Of a stretch of 64,000 nucleotides of DNA, positions 1 through 64,000 are shown one piece after another (position 1 is the first letter of the stretch; every line of letters begins with the position of its first letter). The translations under genes and the position numbers were made by a program. The DNA lies in assembly GCA_054601695.1 (NCBI GenBank), contig BAAHQB010000105.1:434001-498000 (forward strand), written 5' to 3'. The notes under the pieces are model-generated. The model was not told the origin of the DNA, did no database searches, and worked only from the letters and a program-made list of their open reading frames with translations. The DNA comes from Amorphochlora amoebiformis (lineage: Eukaryota; Cercozoa; Chlorarachniophyceae).

Positions 1-174
1 ATATATATGTATATAATATAAATATATATAAATATATATGTATATATATGTATATATACATATATATTATAAATATATATTTACATATATATAAATATAT
101 ATATAAACATATATATACATATAAATACATAATACATATATATATATGTAGCGTGTGTGACATATACAGTACAT

Positions 175-258
<84 letters not shown>

Positions 259-347
259 ATATATATGTGTATATGTGTGTATATGTTAATACATATGTGT
301 ATATTGCACATATGTTTTGTATGTTATACATGTAGATATATATTATG

Positions 348-378
<31 letters not shown>

Positions 379-414
379 ATATATATATATATATATATTA
401 TATATTATATATAC

Positions 415-494
<80 letters not shown>

Positions 495-520
495 TATTTA
501 TGTATATGTAAATAACAGCG
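1..520. repeat. AT-dinucleotide repeat block
   Basis: This is almost pure (TA)n with interruptions by G and C every few dozen bases. It encodes only Tyr-Ile runs in any frame. No exon, RNA gene or splice-site pair with coding potential was seen. Confidence 0.9.
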
Positions 521-720
521 TCTTGAGTGTTACGAGAACATGGAGAACAGCAACGTAACGCTATCTCTAACCCTAACCCTAACCCTAACACTAACACTAC
601 CCCTAATTCCTATAATATTAATAATTCGCGAGAAATCCGCCTAGATCTATGATGCCAAAACAATATGGTTTAAGGGCGGGAAATAGGGCGGGACAATAAG
701 CTATCGCTGATTACTATGCT
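511..720. other. Non-repetitive island with interstitial telomeric repeat
   Basis: A short mixed-composition island carries CCCTAA repeats at about 567-597, three perfect units followed by degenerate CTAACA units. No open frame with splice sites was found. It lies downstream of the TFIIF alpha gene. Confidence 0.6.
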
Positions 721-728
721 ACGCTTAC

Positions 729-730
<2 letters not shown>

Positions 731-823
<93 letters not shown>
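731..823. repeat. Long (TA)n microsatellite
   Basis: About 90 nt of uninterrupted TA. Comparable long tracts occur at about 3556-3628, 4064-4139, 5463-5559, 10238-10311, 11635-11808, 14698-14761, 14812-14882, 19630-19696, 20109-20176, 27161-27217, 58103-58278, 60960-61023 and 62333-62397. All lie in introns or intergenic DNA of the gene models given here. Confidence 0.95.
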
Positions 824-827
<4 letters not shown>

Positions 828-913
828 TTATATATATATATATATAAATATATGTATATATATATATATTGTTATATATATATATATTATATATATATAT
901 ATATGTGTGTATT

Positions 914-948
<35 letters not shown>

Positions 949-1010
949 GTATATATATATTTATATACATACATACATCTAAATACTATTAATGCGCATA
1001 AGTTTTCGAC

Positions 1011-1560
1011 ATATTGTAACATCTACTATTATTAAGGTGGTGGAGTGGCCCATCTACATCTGCAAGCAAGTAACCTCGTACCCTACATGGTGGGAGTGCA
1101 CGTTGCGACCGTGGCAGGAATGGATATCACTGTGCCGGATTGGTGGGTTCAGAGGCTAAGTGTGACTTGCGGGGAGTTGGAGGCTCTAGAATAATAGGTC
1201 CAGATTAGGCGACCGATCTAGCTTGACAAACTGTTGAAATTAAACACCACTGATCATTTCTTATCACGTACAGTTGTAGAAACTAAAGAGTCCGGTGAAT
1301 TAACCGAGCTTTAATAGGCTGGTATGAACCACTCTTTCCCTTTCAATTCACGGGATACATATAAAATTATACCGTGACTCCGTACGTACATGTCCCAGCC
1401 TTTGATCTACTACTAGTACTAGTACCATTTACCCCGTACACTGATCATAATAGTTCGACGTTGATGTTTCAAATTACCAATGAGTATTAGGCTCGGATAC
1501 ATGAACCACCAATTGTTAACACCACACGTATCTAAATGATATGATTCATATCATAGTAAC
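1011..1560. other. Non-repetitive intergenic island, no gene recognised
   Basis: About 550 bp of balanced composition downstream of the TFIIF alpha gene. No exon with consistent acceptor, frame and donor was found on either strand. A few CTAG palindromes occur, for example around 1414-1425. It could be an old LTR or other transposon remnant, but no terminal repeats were confirmed. Confidence 0.4.
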
Positions 1561-1624
1561 ACTGACCACACCACACGCAAGCTGCATATGTATGTTTGTT
1601 TGTACATCATGATATACATGCGTA

Positions 1625-1920
1625 CGCACAAACACATACGCATAAACACATACGCACAAAGACATATGCACACAAAGCACATACGCACAAAACACATACG
1701 CACAAAACACATGCGCACAAAACACATACGCACAAAACACATACGCACAAAACACATACGCACAAAACACAAAACACATACTAGACATACGCACAGAACA
1801 CAAAACACATGCGCACAAAACACATACGCACAAAGCACACACGCACTAAACACATACGCGCAAAGCACATACGCACAAAATTTCACATACGCACAAAACT
1901 TACATACGCACAAAACACAC
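1625..1920. repeat. Minisatellite, about 15-bp unit
   Basis: About twenty imperfect head-to-tail copies of the unit ACACATACGCACAAA, with single-base variants and some CT insertions. The repeat keeps all frames on one strand open, giving spurious ORFs rich in Thr-His-Lys or Cys-Ala-Tyr-Val. It is not a gene. Confidence 0.9.
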
Positions 1921-2136
1921 GCTCACGCTCATAGGTCTAAGGTTTGGTACGCATCAATGTTAGAAGATTATACTTCCTGATTTCTTGATGAGGATCGCTG
2001 CGTACGCGCACGCGCGCTCGCTACTGCGTACAAATTCATGTGTGTTTCATCGTATCAATGATTCTCGCACACATATATTACATATCATATGATGTTTACT
2101 ATGACTAATATATATATATATATATGTGTGTATATG

Positions 2137-2185
<49 letters not shown>

Positions 2186-2374
2186 GCCTATGTGGACATA
2201 TATACCGGTATCATATGCTGCCGTATGAAAAATTTTATAGTTTAACCGTTTTCAGTCTTCACTGAGTATATTTACTATGATTTAGATAATATATATATAC
2301 ATGTGTATATCTAGTATATATATCTATATCTGTTTATATATATACTTATATATATATATATATATATAAATATA

Positions 2375-2405
<31 letters not shown>

Positions 2406-2605
2406 ATACATTTATATATCATATTATTAGTGAGGTAATACTGAGTGAATAACGCCGTGTCCATCATTGTCTAGATCTTTACAATGTACAGCCAAATTAT
2501 CTCTCTCATACGACGTACACGTTGAACTTGACGTCCACGTACGTAGAGTGACATGAATCTAGCGATGATCGGAAAGTATCAATTCAGGTGGGACGAAAAC
2601 ATGAA

Positions 2606-20803
<18,198 letters not shown>

Positions 20804-21794
20804 GGCGCAGCTTGGCCACGGAGGTGTCCGGGGATGTCACAAATTAGCGTGATATTTCCCTTTGTCACACAGTTGGATGTAGATAAGCGCTACGTAACGC
20901 TGCTACAGCGCCATATCACGCTGGTAATGGGTATATACATAAATTGTCACGCTTTAGAATGGATTATTAGAGGTTGAGAAGTTTATTTTTTCGTCGCGGA
21001 ATCGCACTGGCTCGCGCTTTCGCTTCCGTAAAAGCGATTGATCACAGGAGCTTATTTATCGAAGACGTAGGAAAGGATAATATGTCGGAAAAAGGTGATA
21101 TATGTTGATAAATTTAGTTTCATTTGGGAAGGAGGAAGAGAGAGAGCGCGAGAGAGCGATATTTCTTATTTCAAAAAGAGGGAAGAGGGAAGAATCAAAG
21201 GAACACTCAAACGTGTGCGCTTGCCCCCCGAATTCCTCCCAATGAAAACCCAATGAAAAGAAGAAGGACAGAAAAAAATAAGGGATTGAGAAGAAGAAAG
21301 AGAAAAGAGCCAAAGAGACAAAAGGAATAGACAGCCGAGAGGGAAAAAAAATATCCTTTTGTATATATCACTTTACTAATATAATACTGTATGTTATCAT
21401 GATAATGTATATCTTATATCAGATATATTCACTTATTTTATTCTCCAAACGTTAAATATATGCGTTACATGTACATATCTACACCTCATTGTACTATATA
21501 TAAACATACATTTCATGCGTGTGCTAAGATACAATATTACACTCACATACCCTGTTCGTGGGGGTGGGCGTGGGCGTAAGAGTGTGCTGAAAATTAGGGC
21601 ATAGATTTTCGGTTTTTGAATTGACAGAAATAATTTCGAGTCTCTTTTCACTCTAGGTCACTCTCACGGAGATCCTCATAGCCACAGGTATCTCAATATA
21701 GAATCTTACATATATATGTATTATTTAGTTATTAACATACTAACATGTGAACACATTAAGGGATTTCGGGTTGCTTAGGGAAAGGGTAACATAT
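20804..21794. promoter_or_regulatory. Head-to-head intergenic region of TFIIF alpha and methyltransferase
   Basis: About 1 kb separates the two divergent starts. It is not TA-repeat DNA. It holds a purine-rich plus-strand tract at about 21125-21345 and a GC-richer segment next to the TFIIF start. No clear TATA box or known element could be assigned. A further 5' exon of the methyltransferase could lie here. Confidence 0.5.
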
Positions 21795-21972
21795 ATGTGT
21801 TTACATGTATATCACAGCGAAGCAGGGAAAACAAACAAAGAAGTATGGGATGAAAAGAGCGGAGATTATGACGCTGATAGCAAGGTGTACTTGTATATGG
21901 GTGATATATATGTAGTTATACTTACATGTAATAATATATGTTTACAATGTTTACATATGTGTTACTTGTATA

Positions 21973-22014
<42 letters not shown>

Positions 22015-22433
22015 ATATGTGTGCGTGTATATATATACATATGTGATTGTTTGTATGTGGAATATATTCAAATTTGTATCACAAACTCATTAGATATTTT
22101 ATTACATGCGTCTCAAAAATATACATCACGTGTATACACACACGTATACATATATTCGTTTAAGTACATACAACCAACAAAATAAAAAGAGATAAGATAA
22201 CGACCCTCACAGCCCCGAGTGCTAACCCTTTCTCTTTCTCTCTCATGTTTTTCTGGGACATCCCGGTGTATCTGCTTTTATCTCGGTGCATTTCGCATTC
22301 ATCATACCTCTAGGACTTCGTCGAGAAGGTAGTATAGAACACTATATACATGTAAAAATATATATGCCCTAGGTTTGATGTAGATAAAAATAAATATAAA
22401 TATATTCTATGGTACTTTATATGTAGGTATAGA

Positions 22434-22481
<48 letters not shown>

Positions 22482-22572
22482 AAAGTAATACATATACGTA
22501 ATAACACCTTTAGATTCATATTTATACAAACATTTTCATATACGCATTTACATTTACGATTGCATATATGTG

Positions 22573-22626
<54 letters not shown>

Positions 22627-22639
22627 CATACACATATAC

Positions 22640-22670
<31 letters not shown>

Positions 22671-23048
22671 ATGTAAATATATATATAATTATTACTTATA
22701 GATTCATATGTATAAAGATTATTTAGTACTTTAATTTACCTTCACGATTGTATTTATACTATATAGATAAGACGTAAGTGTGTACACGCAGCATTTCATG
22801 TTTGTACATACATAAAATATCTAGCTATCCTACATGCATAATACATCTAATTATGCGTACAATGTATGTAAATGTATATGATATAATATTCATACAACTT
22901 TATATTCGTATTGTTTTTCAGGCGATTCCGTGTCTCTCGAATCTCCTAGCGGCCAGCGGTGTCAAAGGTTTTGACAAAGACCGGAGGGTATGTTATAAAA
23001 ATATATAATTATCATATACAAACATACATGAAATATATGTGTTTATAC

Positions 23049-23121
<73 letters not shown>

Positions 23122-24108
23122 GTACATGTGTATGTATGTACTATGAATATATTTCAAATGGTGCACCGAGAACAATATAACATGCACATAAACATGAATG
23201 TATATATATACACACACATGGTACAGTTACGTTTATTACATAAATATATATATATATATATACGTTAATGATTTGTAGGCCCTTGACTTTGGTGCAGGCA
23301 CAGGAAACCTTGCGGTGAGGATAGAAACAAAAAGAGGGAGACAAAATTAAAAGAAGAAAAGGGAGAGACACAGCAGCACCCTCCCCAAACAAGAAAAGAA
23401 AGAGACACAGCCCCAACCCTGAACTAAACCCTAACGCTAACCCTAACCTAAACTTAATCCTCTAGATCCCTCTCTCGAAGCTGTGCGGCCATGTGACTGC
23501 TGTTGACGTCTCCCCAGGTATGTTAAAAGTTCTCCAGCAAAAAATCAAGGTGCGAACACTATAATATCACCTCATGGCTCTCTTTTCTCTTTCCCTCCCT
23601 CCTCTATTTCTCACTGTGTGTCCCCATGGACAGTTACCGATATCAAATAAGACAGCTTGTCATGATTGTTTTGCGGTATTAGGGTTCGGATGAGGAAAAG
23701 AGGATCGAAGTGTTATGTTGCGAGCTGAAGCCTGGAGGAAATAACCCGATTGAACCCAATTCGTTTGACGTAGTGTTATGCAGTATGGTACATTCTTGCT
23801 TAACTCTAATACCCTAACCTCACCTAGATATAACCAATTAATTCTGATAGGTTCTCCACCATGTTCCTGACATGAAGGCTATTCTAAAAATGTTCAAGGC
23901 ATTTCTCAAGCCCAATGGTGTGTGTCGTATCTATATGTGTATTCAATCTGTATACTCATTTTTGAGATGATTGGGGCTTAATCCGGAGCTGTATCTTTCT
24001 CACATCCATGTCCACCCGTAATGTAAAATGTGTTTCACATGCAACCTTAGGCCTTCTCTTCGTGTACGATTTTGCGATCGAGACTAAGGTCACTTCCACG
24101 ACATATGA

Positions 24109-24170
<62 letters not shown>

Positions 24171-24576
24171 GTATATATGATATACATATATACATACCAG
24201 CGTGATAAATTTGTGTGTATGTCAGTAGTTATGTATCTATTTACTTGACTCACCTGTGTACTCGTAAAAATGACAATGTAAATCAGTACATGTAATATAA
24301 ATATATATATTTTTCATACATGTAAGTATATGCATAAATGTATAATATATATTTTTATGCGAGTGTGTATATGTATATAAATATTATATAGACGTTATAG
24401 AACTATAATTATTAGTATATGTTAAATACTAACTGTATATAAAAGTAGTTATATATGTAATGTATACACGTATATATATATATATATATATGTATTATAC
24501 GCAACATATGTTCGAGTATTCTGTTATATTATACTAATATTCTTTTCATGATTATTATAATATATATATGTATATT

Positions 24577-24609
<33 letters not shown>

Positions 24610-24772
24610 GGATATATATTTATACATATATTGGTAAGTATGTAAATGTGTATCAGACCAAAGAGAAACTCGAGGACAAGAAAGACGTTTTCAGTCTGGG
24701 ATTCACTCCCATGTACGTGTATAGACATACATATTTACACAAATATATATATATATATATATATGTTAAATG

Positions 24773-24803
<31 letters not shown>

Positions 24804-25095
24804 TATATATGTTAAATGTATATATATAATATATGCACATATAAGATATAAATTTATGTAATATCTATGGTTTCAGGAGCCTATTGGAGCTCGTTCAGGG
24901 GTGTGGATTCCGCGTTGTTCAGTCTTCGAACGTTTTTTCGTTCGGCTTCAAGGAGTTCAACTTTCCAGGTTATATTTCATGTACAGAAAGACTCAAACTG
25001 ACGAATATTTATGTAAATGTATCCACACATATGTCATAATGTATAGTAATATACTACAATATACATGTATAGAATACATCTATTTTTTTATAGAC

Positions 25096-25133
<38 letters not shown>

Positions 25134-25381
25134 TACATATATATATACATATAATGTAATGCTTATTATGTTTCAGAGGTATGTAATAGATATTCAAATA
25201 TGTGTTTGTATAACTCTATATGAATATATAGAAGAGAGGGAGATGGGAAAAAGGAGGGACATAGGGGCAAGAGAATTGAGATAGAATAAAGATGGACAGA
25301 TTAAATTTAGGCAGAGAGAGGAAAAAAGAGAGTGAGAGAAGAGCGGAAAAAAAGTGGGTGAGAGAGAAAAAAAAGAGGATA

Positions 25382-25423
<42 letters not shown>

Positions 25424-25546
25424 TATATGTGTGTGTGTGTGTTTATTCTGCTCTCAGTGATCGCCACGGTGGGCATCAACGACTCTATGCTGAAGCCAAA
25501 AGGCACAAAAACAAAGCCGGCGCATAAAAATAGAATAAGTCTCTAG
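21795..25546 (+). CDS. Class I SAM-dependent methyltransferase, 10 exons
   Basis: This is a Rossmann-fold methyltransferase of about 240 residues; the substrate is unknown. Exons: 21795-21884, 22922-22987, 23279-23314, 23466-23549, 23683-23787, 23851-23917, 24051-24088, 24657-24712, 24877-24968, 25458-25546. The order of motifs is typical of the Methyltransf_11/25 type: N-terminal [14 protein letters not shown], motif [13 protein letters not shown], the acidic motif [15 protein letters not shown], motif [18 protein letters not shown], post-[21 protein letters not shown], and a C-terminal strand [12 protein letters not shown] before TAG. All joins keep phase. The start is uncertain: ATG at 21795 reads [12 protein letters not shown] through an AG at 21817 that could instead be a 3' splice site from an earlier exon. 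Confidence 0.85.
23411..23465 (+). repeat. CCCTAA-type repeat abutting a 3' splice site
   Basis: Degenerate CCCTAAC units run to about 10 nt before the AG at 23464-23465 that opens methyltransferase exon 4. In transcript sense they supply CTAAC motifs, which resemble branch-point consensus, in a pyrimidine-rich context. Confidence 0.75.
25231..25380 (+). repeat. Homopurine (GA-rich) tract in intron 9 of the methyltransferase
   Basis: About 150 nt that are largely A and G on the plus strand, followed by (TA)n and a TG run before the last exon. Other strand-asymmetric tracts in this window: GA at 21125-21345, 23320-23410, 29884-29990, 30078-30146, 35093-35257, 62464-62566; CT at 30930-31160, 32316-32400, 39062-39175, 48790-48930. 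Confidence 0.85.
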
Positions 25547-26270
25547 AAGTCTGACCATCATGATTGATATAAACGATTAATATTTAGTTATCCTCAGGCC
25601 ACCCGTCATTCACAGTCTGTAAGGTTCCCTGTATCCTCATTTAACTTGGGATGGTCAAAGACATCAGTATATCCTAGTATCTAGTATATAATCTGATGCA
25701 ACGTTAAAATACTAAGTCTAGCTTTCTAGCCGCATATACTAGTATACTAGATACGTGATATAGGGCTGTCCGAGAAATTGTTAAAAATTAGTACAGAAAC
25801 TGTAGGTCTACTAGGTTTACATGAATTATGATTTATCACGAGTCATTATACAAGTTATTGAACGAAATCGAATATATCTGGTATTATCATCTAGATCATC
25901 AAACTAATCAGGCTTAGCCTGTGAGCAGTGTCTGGAGTGTGAAAGCTAGATGGACTATAGATGGATGTCCCCTAGTGTTAGAACTGAGTCACAGACTCAC
26001 AGAGTCAGAATACTTGTCTAGTTCTAGTAATTTACGGTAAATAATTAGACCAGAAATAAATTAGGAAAAAAAACCCACATGAAAAAAACACTAGGATTTT
26101 TTAGTAAGGTTTTCCAGATTCTAAGTCATACTCAACATAATTAAAAAATTAAGTTAGTAGCGGCTAAAAAAAAATTTCAAACTACAACTGATATCATATC
26201 AGTACATGACGATAAAGACACTTTTTACTGAGCTCGCGCGTGCTCGACCACTGTAGTATCATTAATATTC
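25547..26270. other. Tail-to-tail intergenic region rich in CTAG
   Basis: This lies between the stop codons of the methyltransferase (plus) and the nucleoside transporter (minus). It lacks (TA)n repeats. I count about 13 CTAG palindromes between 25660 and 26100, far above chance for this composition. No open frame with splice sites was found. It presumably contains both 3' ends. Confidence 0.7.
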
Positions 26271-41803
<15,533 letters not shown>

Positions 41804-42038
41804 AGGGGGTTGCAGGAGACCGGGAGGGGGGGCGCCGGTGGCGTCGCTGTCGACGGGACTGTCGAACCCGCAGGGATATCGGGGTCCAAAGTTATAAAAT
41901 ATATATATTGAAAACTATTATGCACAAATCTTAGTATACATATGTGTATATCTAGAAGATAAGATATTAATATCGTTTGCCCAGACCGAGAAATAAAACA
42001 TTCCAAAGAAAAAATCGAGGCACGCGCTAAGGACGAGT
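41804..42038. promoter_or_regulatory. Compact bidirectional promoter region (ENT / PP6)
   Basis: Only 235 bp separate the divergent ATG codons. It contains a GC-rich half next to the transporter and an AT-rich half with TATAAAATATATAT at about 41893, plausibly serving as a TATA-like element for either side. It has no long microsatellite. Promoter function is inferred from gene layout. Confidence 0.5.
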
Positions 42039-43479
42039 ATGTCTGGCCCTGACCTGGATAAGTGGATTGACAAGGCGAAGAAGTGCGAATGCCTAACGGA
42101 GACGGAGTACAAGAGCTTATGTGGGAAGGTGCGAATGTATTCTTTGAATTCTAGCATTGTTTTTCGCAACTTGCACGCTCAGGTTCTCGAGATCCTTATC
42201 GAGGAGAGCAACATCCAGCCAGTTAACAGCCCAGTGACGGTCTGTGGCGATATTCATGGCCAGTTTTGGGATGTATTGGAGCTTTTCAAAATAGGTACGG
42301 TCCACTGCCCCATTTGGTGCCAAGTTGACGTGCTTCAACCCGTAGGTGGGGATGTACCAAAAACGAATTACATATTTATGGGCGATTTCGTCGATCGTGG
42401 GAAGCATAGCATTGAGACCTTCACCCTTCTCCTTCTGCTTAAGGCCAGGTGTGCAGTTACCAATCACGTTTTAATCAATAACGACCTAAGTAAGTTTTGT
42501 TCCTCAGATATCCTGCAAATATTACTCTACTGAGAGGAAACCACGAATGCCGTCAAGTCACACAGGTCTATCCCCCCTTTGCTCCCTCCCCATGTCCCTA
42601 ACGATGATATCTTCAGGTTTATGGGTTCTTCGACCAGTGTGTTCGCAAATACAGCAGCGCAAACGTGTGGAAGTACAGCTGCGAGATCTTTGACCATCTC
42701 GCTCTAGCAGCGGTAATCCAGCGCATATCTTCGCATATCTTTGCATACGCCCCCTCTGACGTCCGCAATGTCAGATAATAGATGGACGAATCTTTTGTGT
42801 ACACGGGGGCCTCTCTCCGGAGATTTCAACGCTCGACCAGATTCGCTTGATAGATAGGATCCAGGAAGTTCCTCACGAGGTGAATATCTCGCAATACATC
42901 TATCCACATTGGTCTGATGTAATAATTATAATGTTCAGGGGGGATTCTGTGACCTCATGTGGAGTGATCCAGATGGGGATTGCGATACCTGGGCTGTGAG
43001 TCCTCGAGGTGCCGGATGGCTATTTGGTGAGAAGGTCACGAAGCAGGTGAACGCAGCAATCCAATTCCTGCTACGATCTCACACCAATAACTCTTCAGTT
43101 TAACCATATGAACGGCTTGGAGCTCGTCTGCAGAGCGCATCAGCTTGTTCAGGAGGGTTTCAACTACTTGTTCTCAGGTTTTCATCCCCTTCCATAACCC
43201 TGTCCCGGCAATAACCCACGTTTTAAACTGAACAGAGAATTCTCTAAATTATTCCCACTCTCAGATAAAAGCCTGTGCACTGTCTGGTCCGCGCCCAATT
43301 ACTGCTATCGGTGTGGCAATGTAGCGTCGATACTCGAATTCGACGAAAAGCTTGACAGGTAAACTTGTCATTTATATACATACGTGTGTGTGTGTATTTA
43401 GAATTATACATAGTATACATATATATGTATAAAAACATACATACCAATGTGTATACATAATAATAATAATAATAATAAT

Positions 43480-43527
<48 letters not shown>

Positions 43528-43721
43528 GCACGCATAATATTGACAAATATGTGTACACACACACACGCACATAATATAATATATATATATATATATATTA
43601 CATCCTGCGCTGAAAATGGTACTTGATGTTATTTTTTTAACTCTATAGACAAGTGAAGATATTCAACCCCGCGCAAAATCGTCCCATCACTGATCACTTA
43701 GCCGTTCAATACTTCTTTTGA
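42039..43721 (+). CDS. Serine/threonine phosphatase catalytic subunit, PP6/Sit4 type
   Basis: This is a PPP-family Ser/Thr phosphatase with ten exons: 42039-42128, 42183-42294, 42346-42448, 42508-42565, 42617-42712, 42775-42879, 42939-43046, 43099-43177, 43265-43358, 43649-43721. The 305-residue product equals the usual PP6 length. All metal-binding motifs are present: GDIHGQF, GDFVDRG, RGNHE (followed by Cys instead of Ser), VHGGLSPE, and RAHQL. PP6-specific stretches include [23 protein letters not shown] and [16 protein letters not shown]. It would act with SAPS-type regulatory subunits in the cytosol and nucleus. The C-terminus is QYFF where PP2A/PP4/PP6 usually end YFL, the carboxymethylated Leu. 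Introns are mostly 51-87 nt and free of repeats. The first two are multiples of three without stops. Confidence 0.93.
43359..43648. repeat. Microsatellite-expanded last intron of the PP6 gene
   Basis: At 290 nt this is the only PP6 intron carrying repeats: TAA repeats at 43459-43486 followed by (TA)n and a second TA run before the acceptor. The other eight introns are 51-87 nt. Confidence 0.9.
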
Positions 43722-44271
43722 TTCCGCCCCACCGTGATTTAATCGTCTTGTACAATAAATGACAGGCGCCGGCTGCATGCAGTTCGCAGCACCGCTACTT
43801 TAGCTATTAAGTTAAAACTAACCAAAACCAATGTCGTGGGCTTCGGACCGATGAACGTTTAGCCGGTGTTACAATATATTTCACATTCGAAGCATGTAGA
43901 GCATACTAGCTAGCATAGGCCTTATGATATAAATATTGTATCATATGTTTATTATATATCTAAGCTAGTATACATATATGTGTGTATACCCTAGATACTG
44001 GTGATGTACGTATATACAAGAGGAATGTACATGTCTAGATGTCTAGAGATGTCTAGATGTATCTAGTGTATATGCACAGAGCTTTGGAGCATCTCTAGCA
44101 TCTCTGGAATTCAAGCTTACGTCAACTAGGTTCAAGTACTTGTAGCTAGATCTAGTTAATGTTTATCTCTAGATCTATACTCAGATATAGACTATCATAT
44201 AGTAGATCTTAAAATTTATTAGGATTCCTAGATTCAACTTAAGCAGAGATTGCTAGTCACCGAGGAACAAA
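43722..44271. other. Tail-to-tail intergenic region rich in CTAG
   Basis: This lies between the PP6 stop and the stop of the ELAPOR-like gene. I count 15 CTAG palindromes between about 43910 and 44255, including TCTAGA clusters at 44035-44066. No TA microsatellite and no open frame with splice sites. Both 3' ends must fall here. Confidence 0.75.
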
Positions 44272-63336
<19,065 letters not shown>

Positions 63337-63386
63337 CTAGACGTATATATATATATATATACATATAAACTACATGTATATATATA

Positions 63387-63422
<36 letters not shown>

Positions 63423-63493
63423 TATTATATATATATATATATATTGTATATATATATATATATATATTGCGTTTGTAAAAAGGATATACACAC

Positions 63494-63541
<48 letters not shown>

Positions 63542-63724
63542 TTATATATATATGTATGTATACATATATATGTATGTATATATATATAGTGTATGTGTGT
63601 GTGTGTCAATATATATATATATATATATAGTGTATGTGTGTGTGTGTCAATATATATATATATATATATATATAAATTATATACAAATATACATATATAT
63701 ATATTTATATAAACGTATACATAC

Positions 63725-63761
<37 letters not shown>

Positions 63762-63921
63762 CTATGTGAATGCGTCTATATATGTATATGTTTTTGTATA
63801 TAAGGGTACATATATGTTTTGTTCTTGCAGCCTTTTCTTTAGTAGAAGTATGGTACATACATATATGCACATATTCATGTATGTATACATATATATATAT
63901 ATATATATAATACTAGTTTAC

Positions 63922-63954
<33 letters not shown>

Positions 63955-64000
63955 TGTAAACATACATACATTTACACATGCATAAATATGCATTGTACAG
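63337..64000. repeat. AT-repeat block, intron of the ELAPOR-like gene
   Basis: Mostly (TA)n with a duplicated TAGTGTATGTGTGTGTGTGTC block at about 63587-63650. One mixed segment at 63820-63855 resembles a segment at 48435-48475. No convincing exon found. Confidence 0.6.

Noticed and set aside
1546-1980. ORFs of 98-130 codons on both strands with periodic residues
   Set aside because: They follow the 15-bp minisatellite; since 15 is a multiple of three any frame stays open.
25547-26270. Possible small gene or RNA gene in the CTAG-rich spacer
   Set aside because: No open frame with splice sites, no tRNA-like fold and no conserved motif could be seen.
42117-42467. Minus-strand 116-codon ORF inside the PP6 gene
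   Set aside because: It is a shadow of the phosphatase exons, which carry all PPP motifs on the plus strand.

Overview
This is a eukaryotic nuclear window, probably from a protist. It carries spliceosomal GT-AG introns, (TA)n microsatellites in nearly every intron, interstitial TTAGGG/CCCTAA repeats and Copia-type LTR fragments. There is no operon, Shine-Dalgarno or CRISPR signal. I could not place the lineage. Almost all long open frames are translated (TA)n; the real genes are chains of exons, mostly 30-110 nt, that had to be joined by hand using splice sites and reading phase.

I recover five genes, strictly alternating in strand. (1) A TFIIF alpha (RAP74) homologue on the minus strand, about 20803 to 2606, 24 exons, about 585 residues. 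(2) A class I SAM-dependent methyltransferase on the plus strand, about 21795 to 25546, 10 exons. (3) An equilibrative nucleoside transporter (SLC29/ENT) on the minus strand, 41803 to 26271, 26 exons, about 472 residues. (4) A PP6-type protein phosphatase catalytic subunit on the plus strand, 42039 to 43721, 10 exons, 305 residues. (5) The C-terminal half of an ELAPOR/EIG121-like type I membrane receptor on the minus strand, 63336 to 44272, 27 exons, whose 5' part lies beyond the window. Genes 1/2 and 3/4 are head-to-head; genes 2/3 and 4/5 are tail-to-tail. The genes belong to different processes (transcription, methylation, nucleoside uptake, phosphatase signalling, endomembrane trafficking) and show no sign of being one pathway.

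The space between exons is layered. There are long (TA)n and ATT arrays, degenerate telomere-like arrays, homopurine/homopyrimidine tracts, recent short tandem duplications (two of which copy exon edges), a three-copy inverted 50-bp repeat, a 15-bp minisatellite at 1.6-1.9 kb, and several LTR remnants ending in CTGCGCTAACA. Both tail-to-tail junctions lack TA repeats and are instead strongly enriched in the palindrome CTAG.

I found no new defence, mobile or biosynthetic system. The unusual content is the genome architecture and the presence of an ELAPOR-type receptor. All exon joins are inferred from sequence; none is supported by transcripts here.
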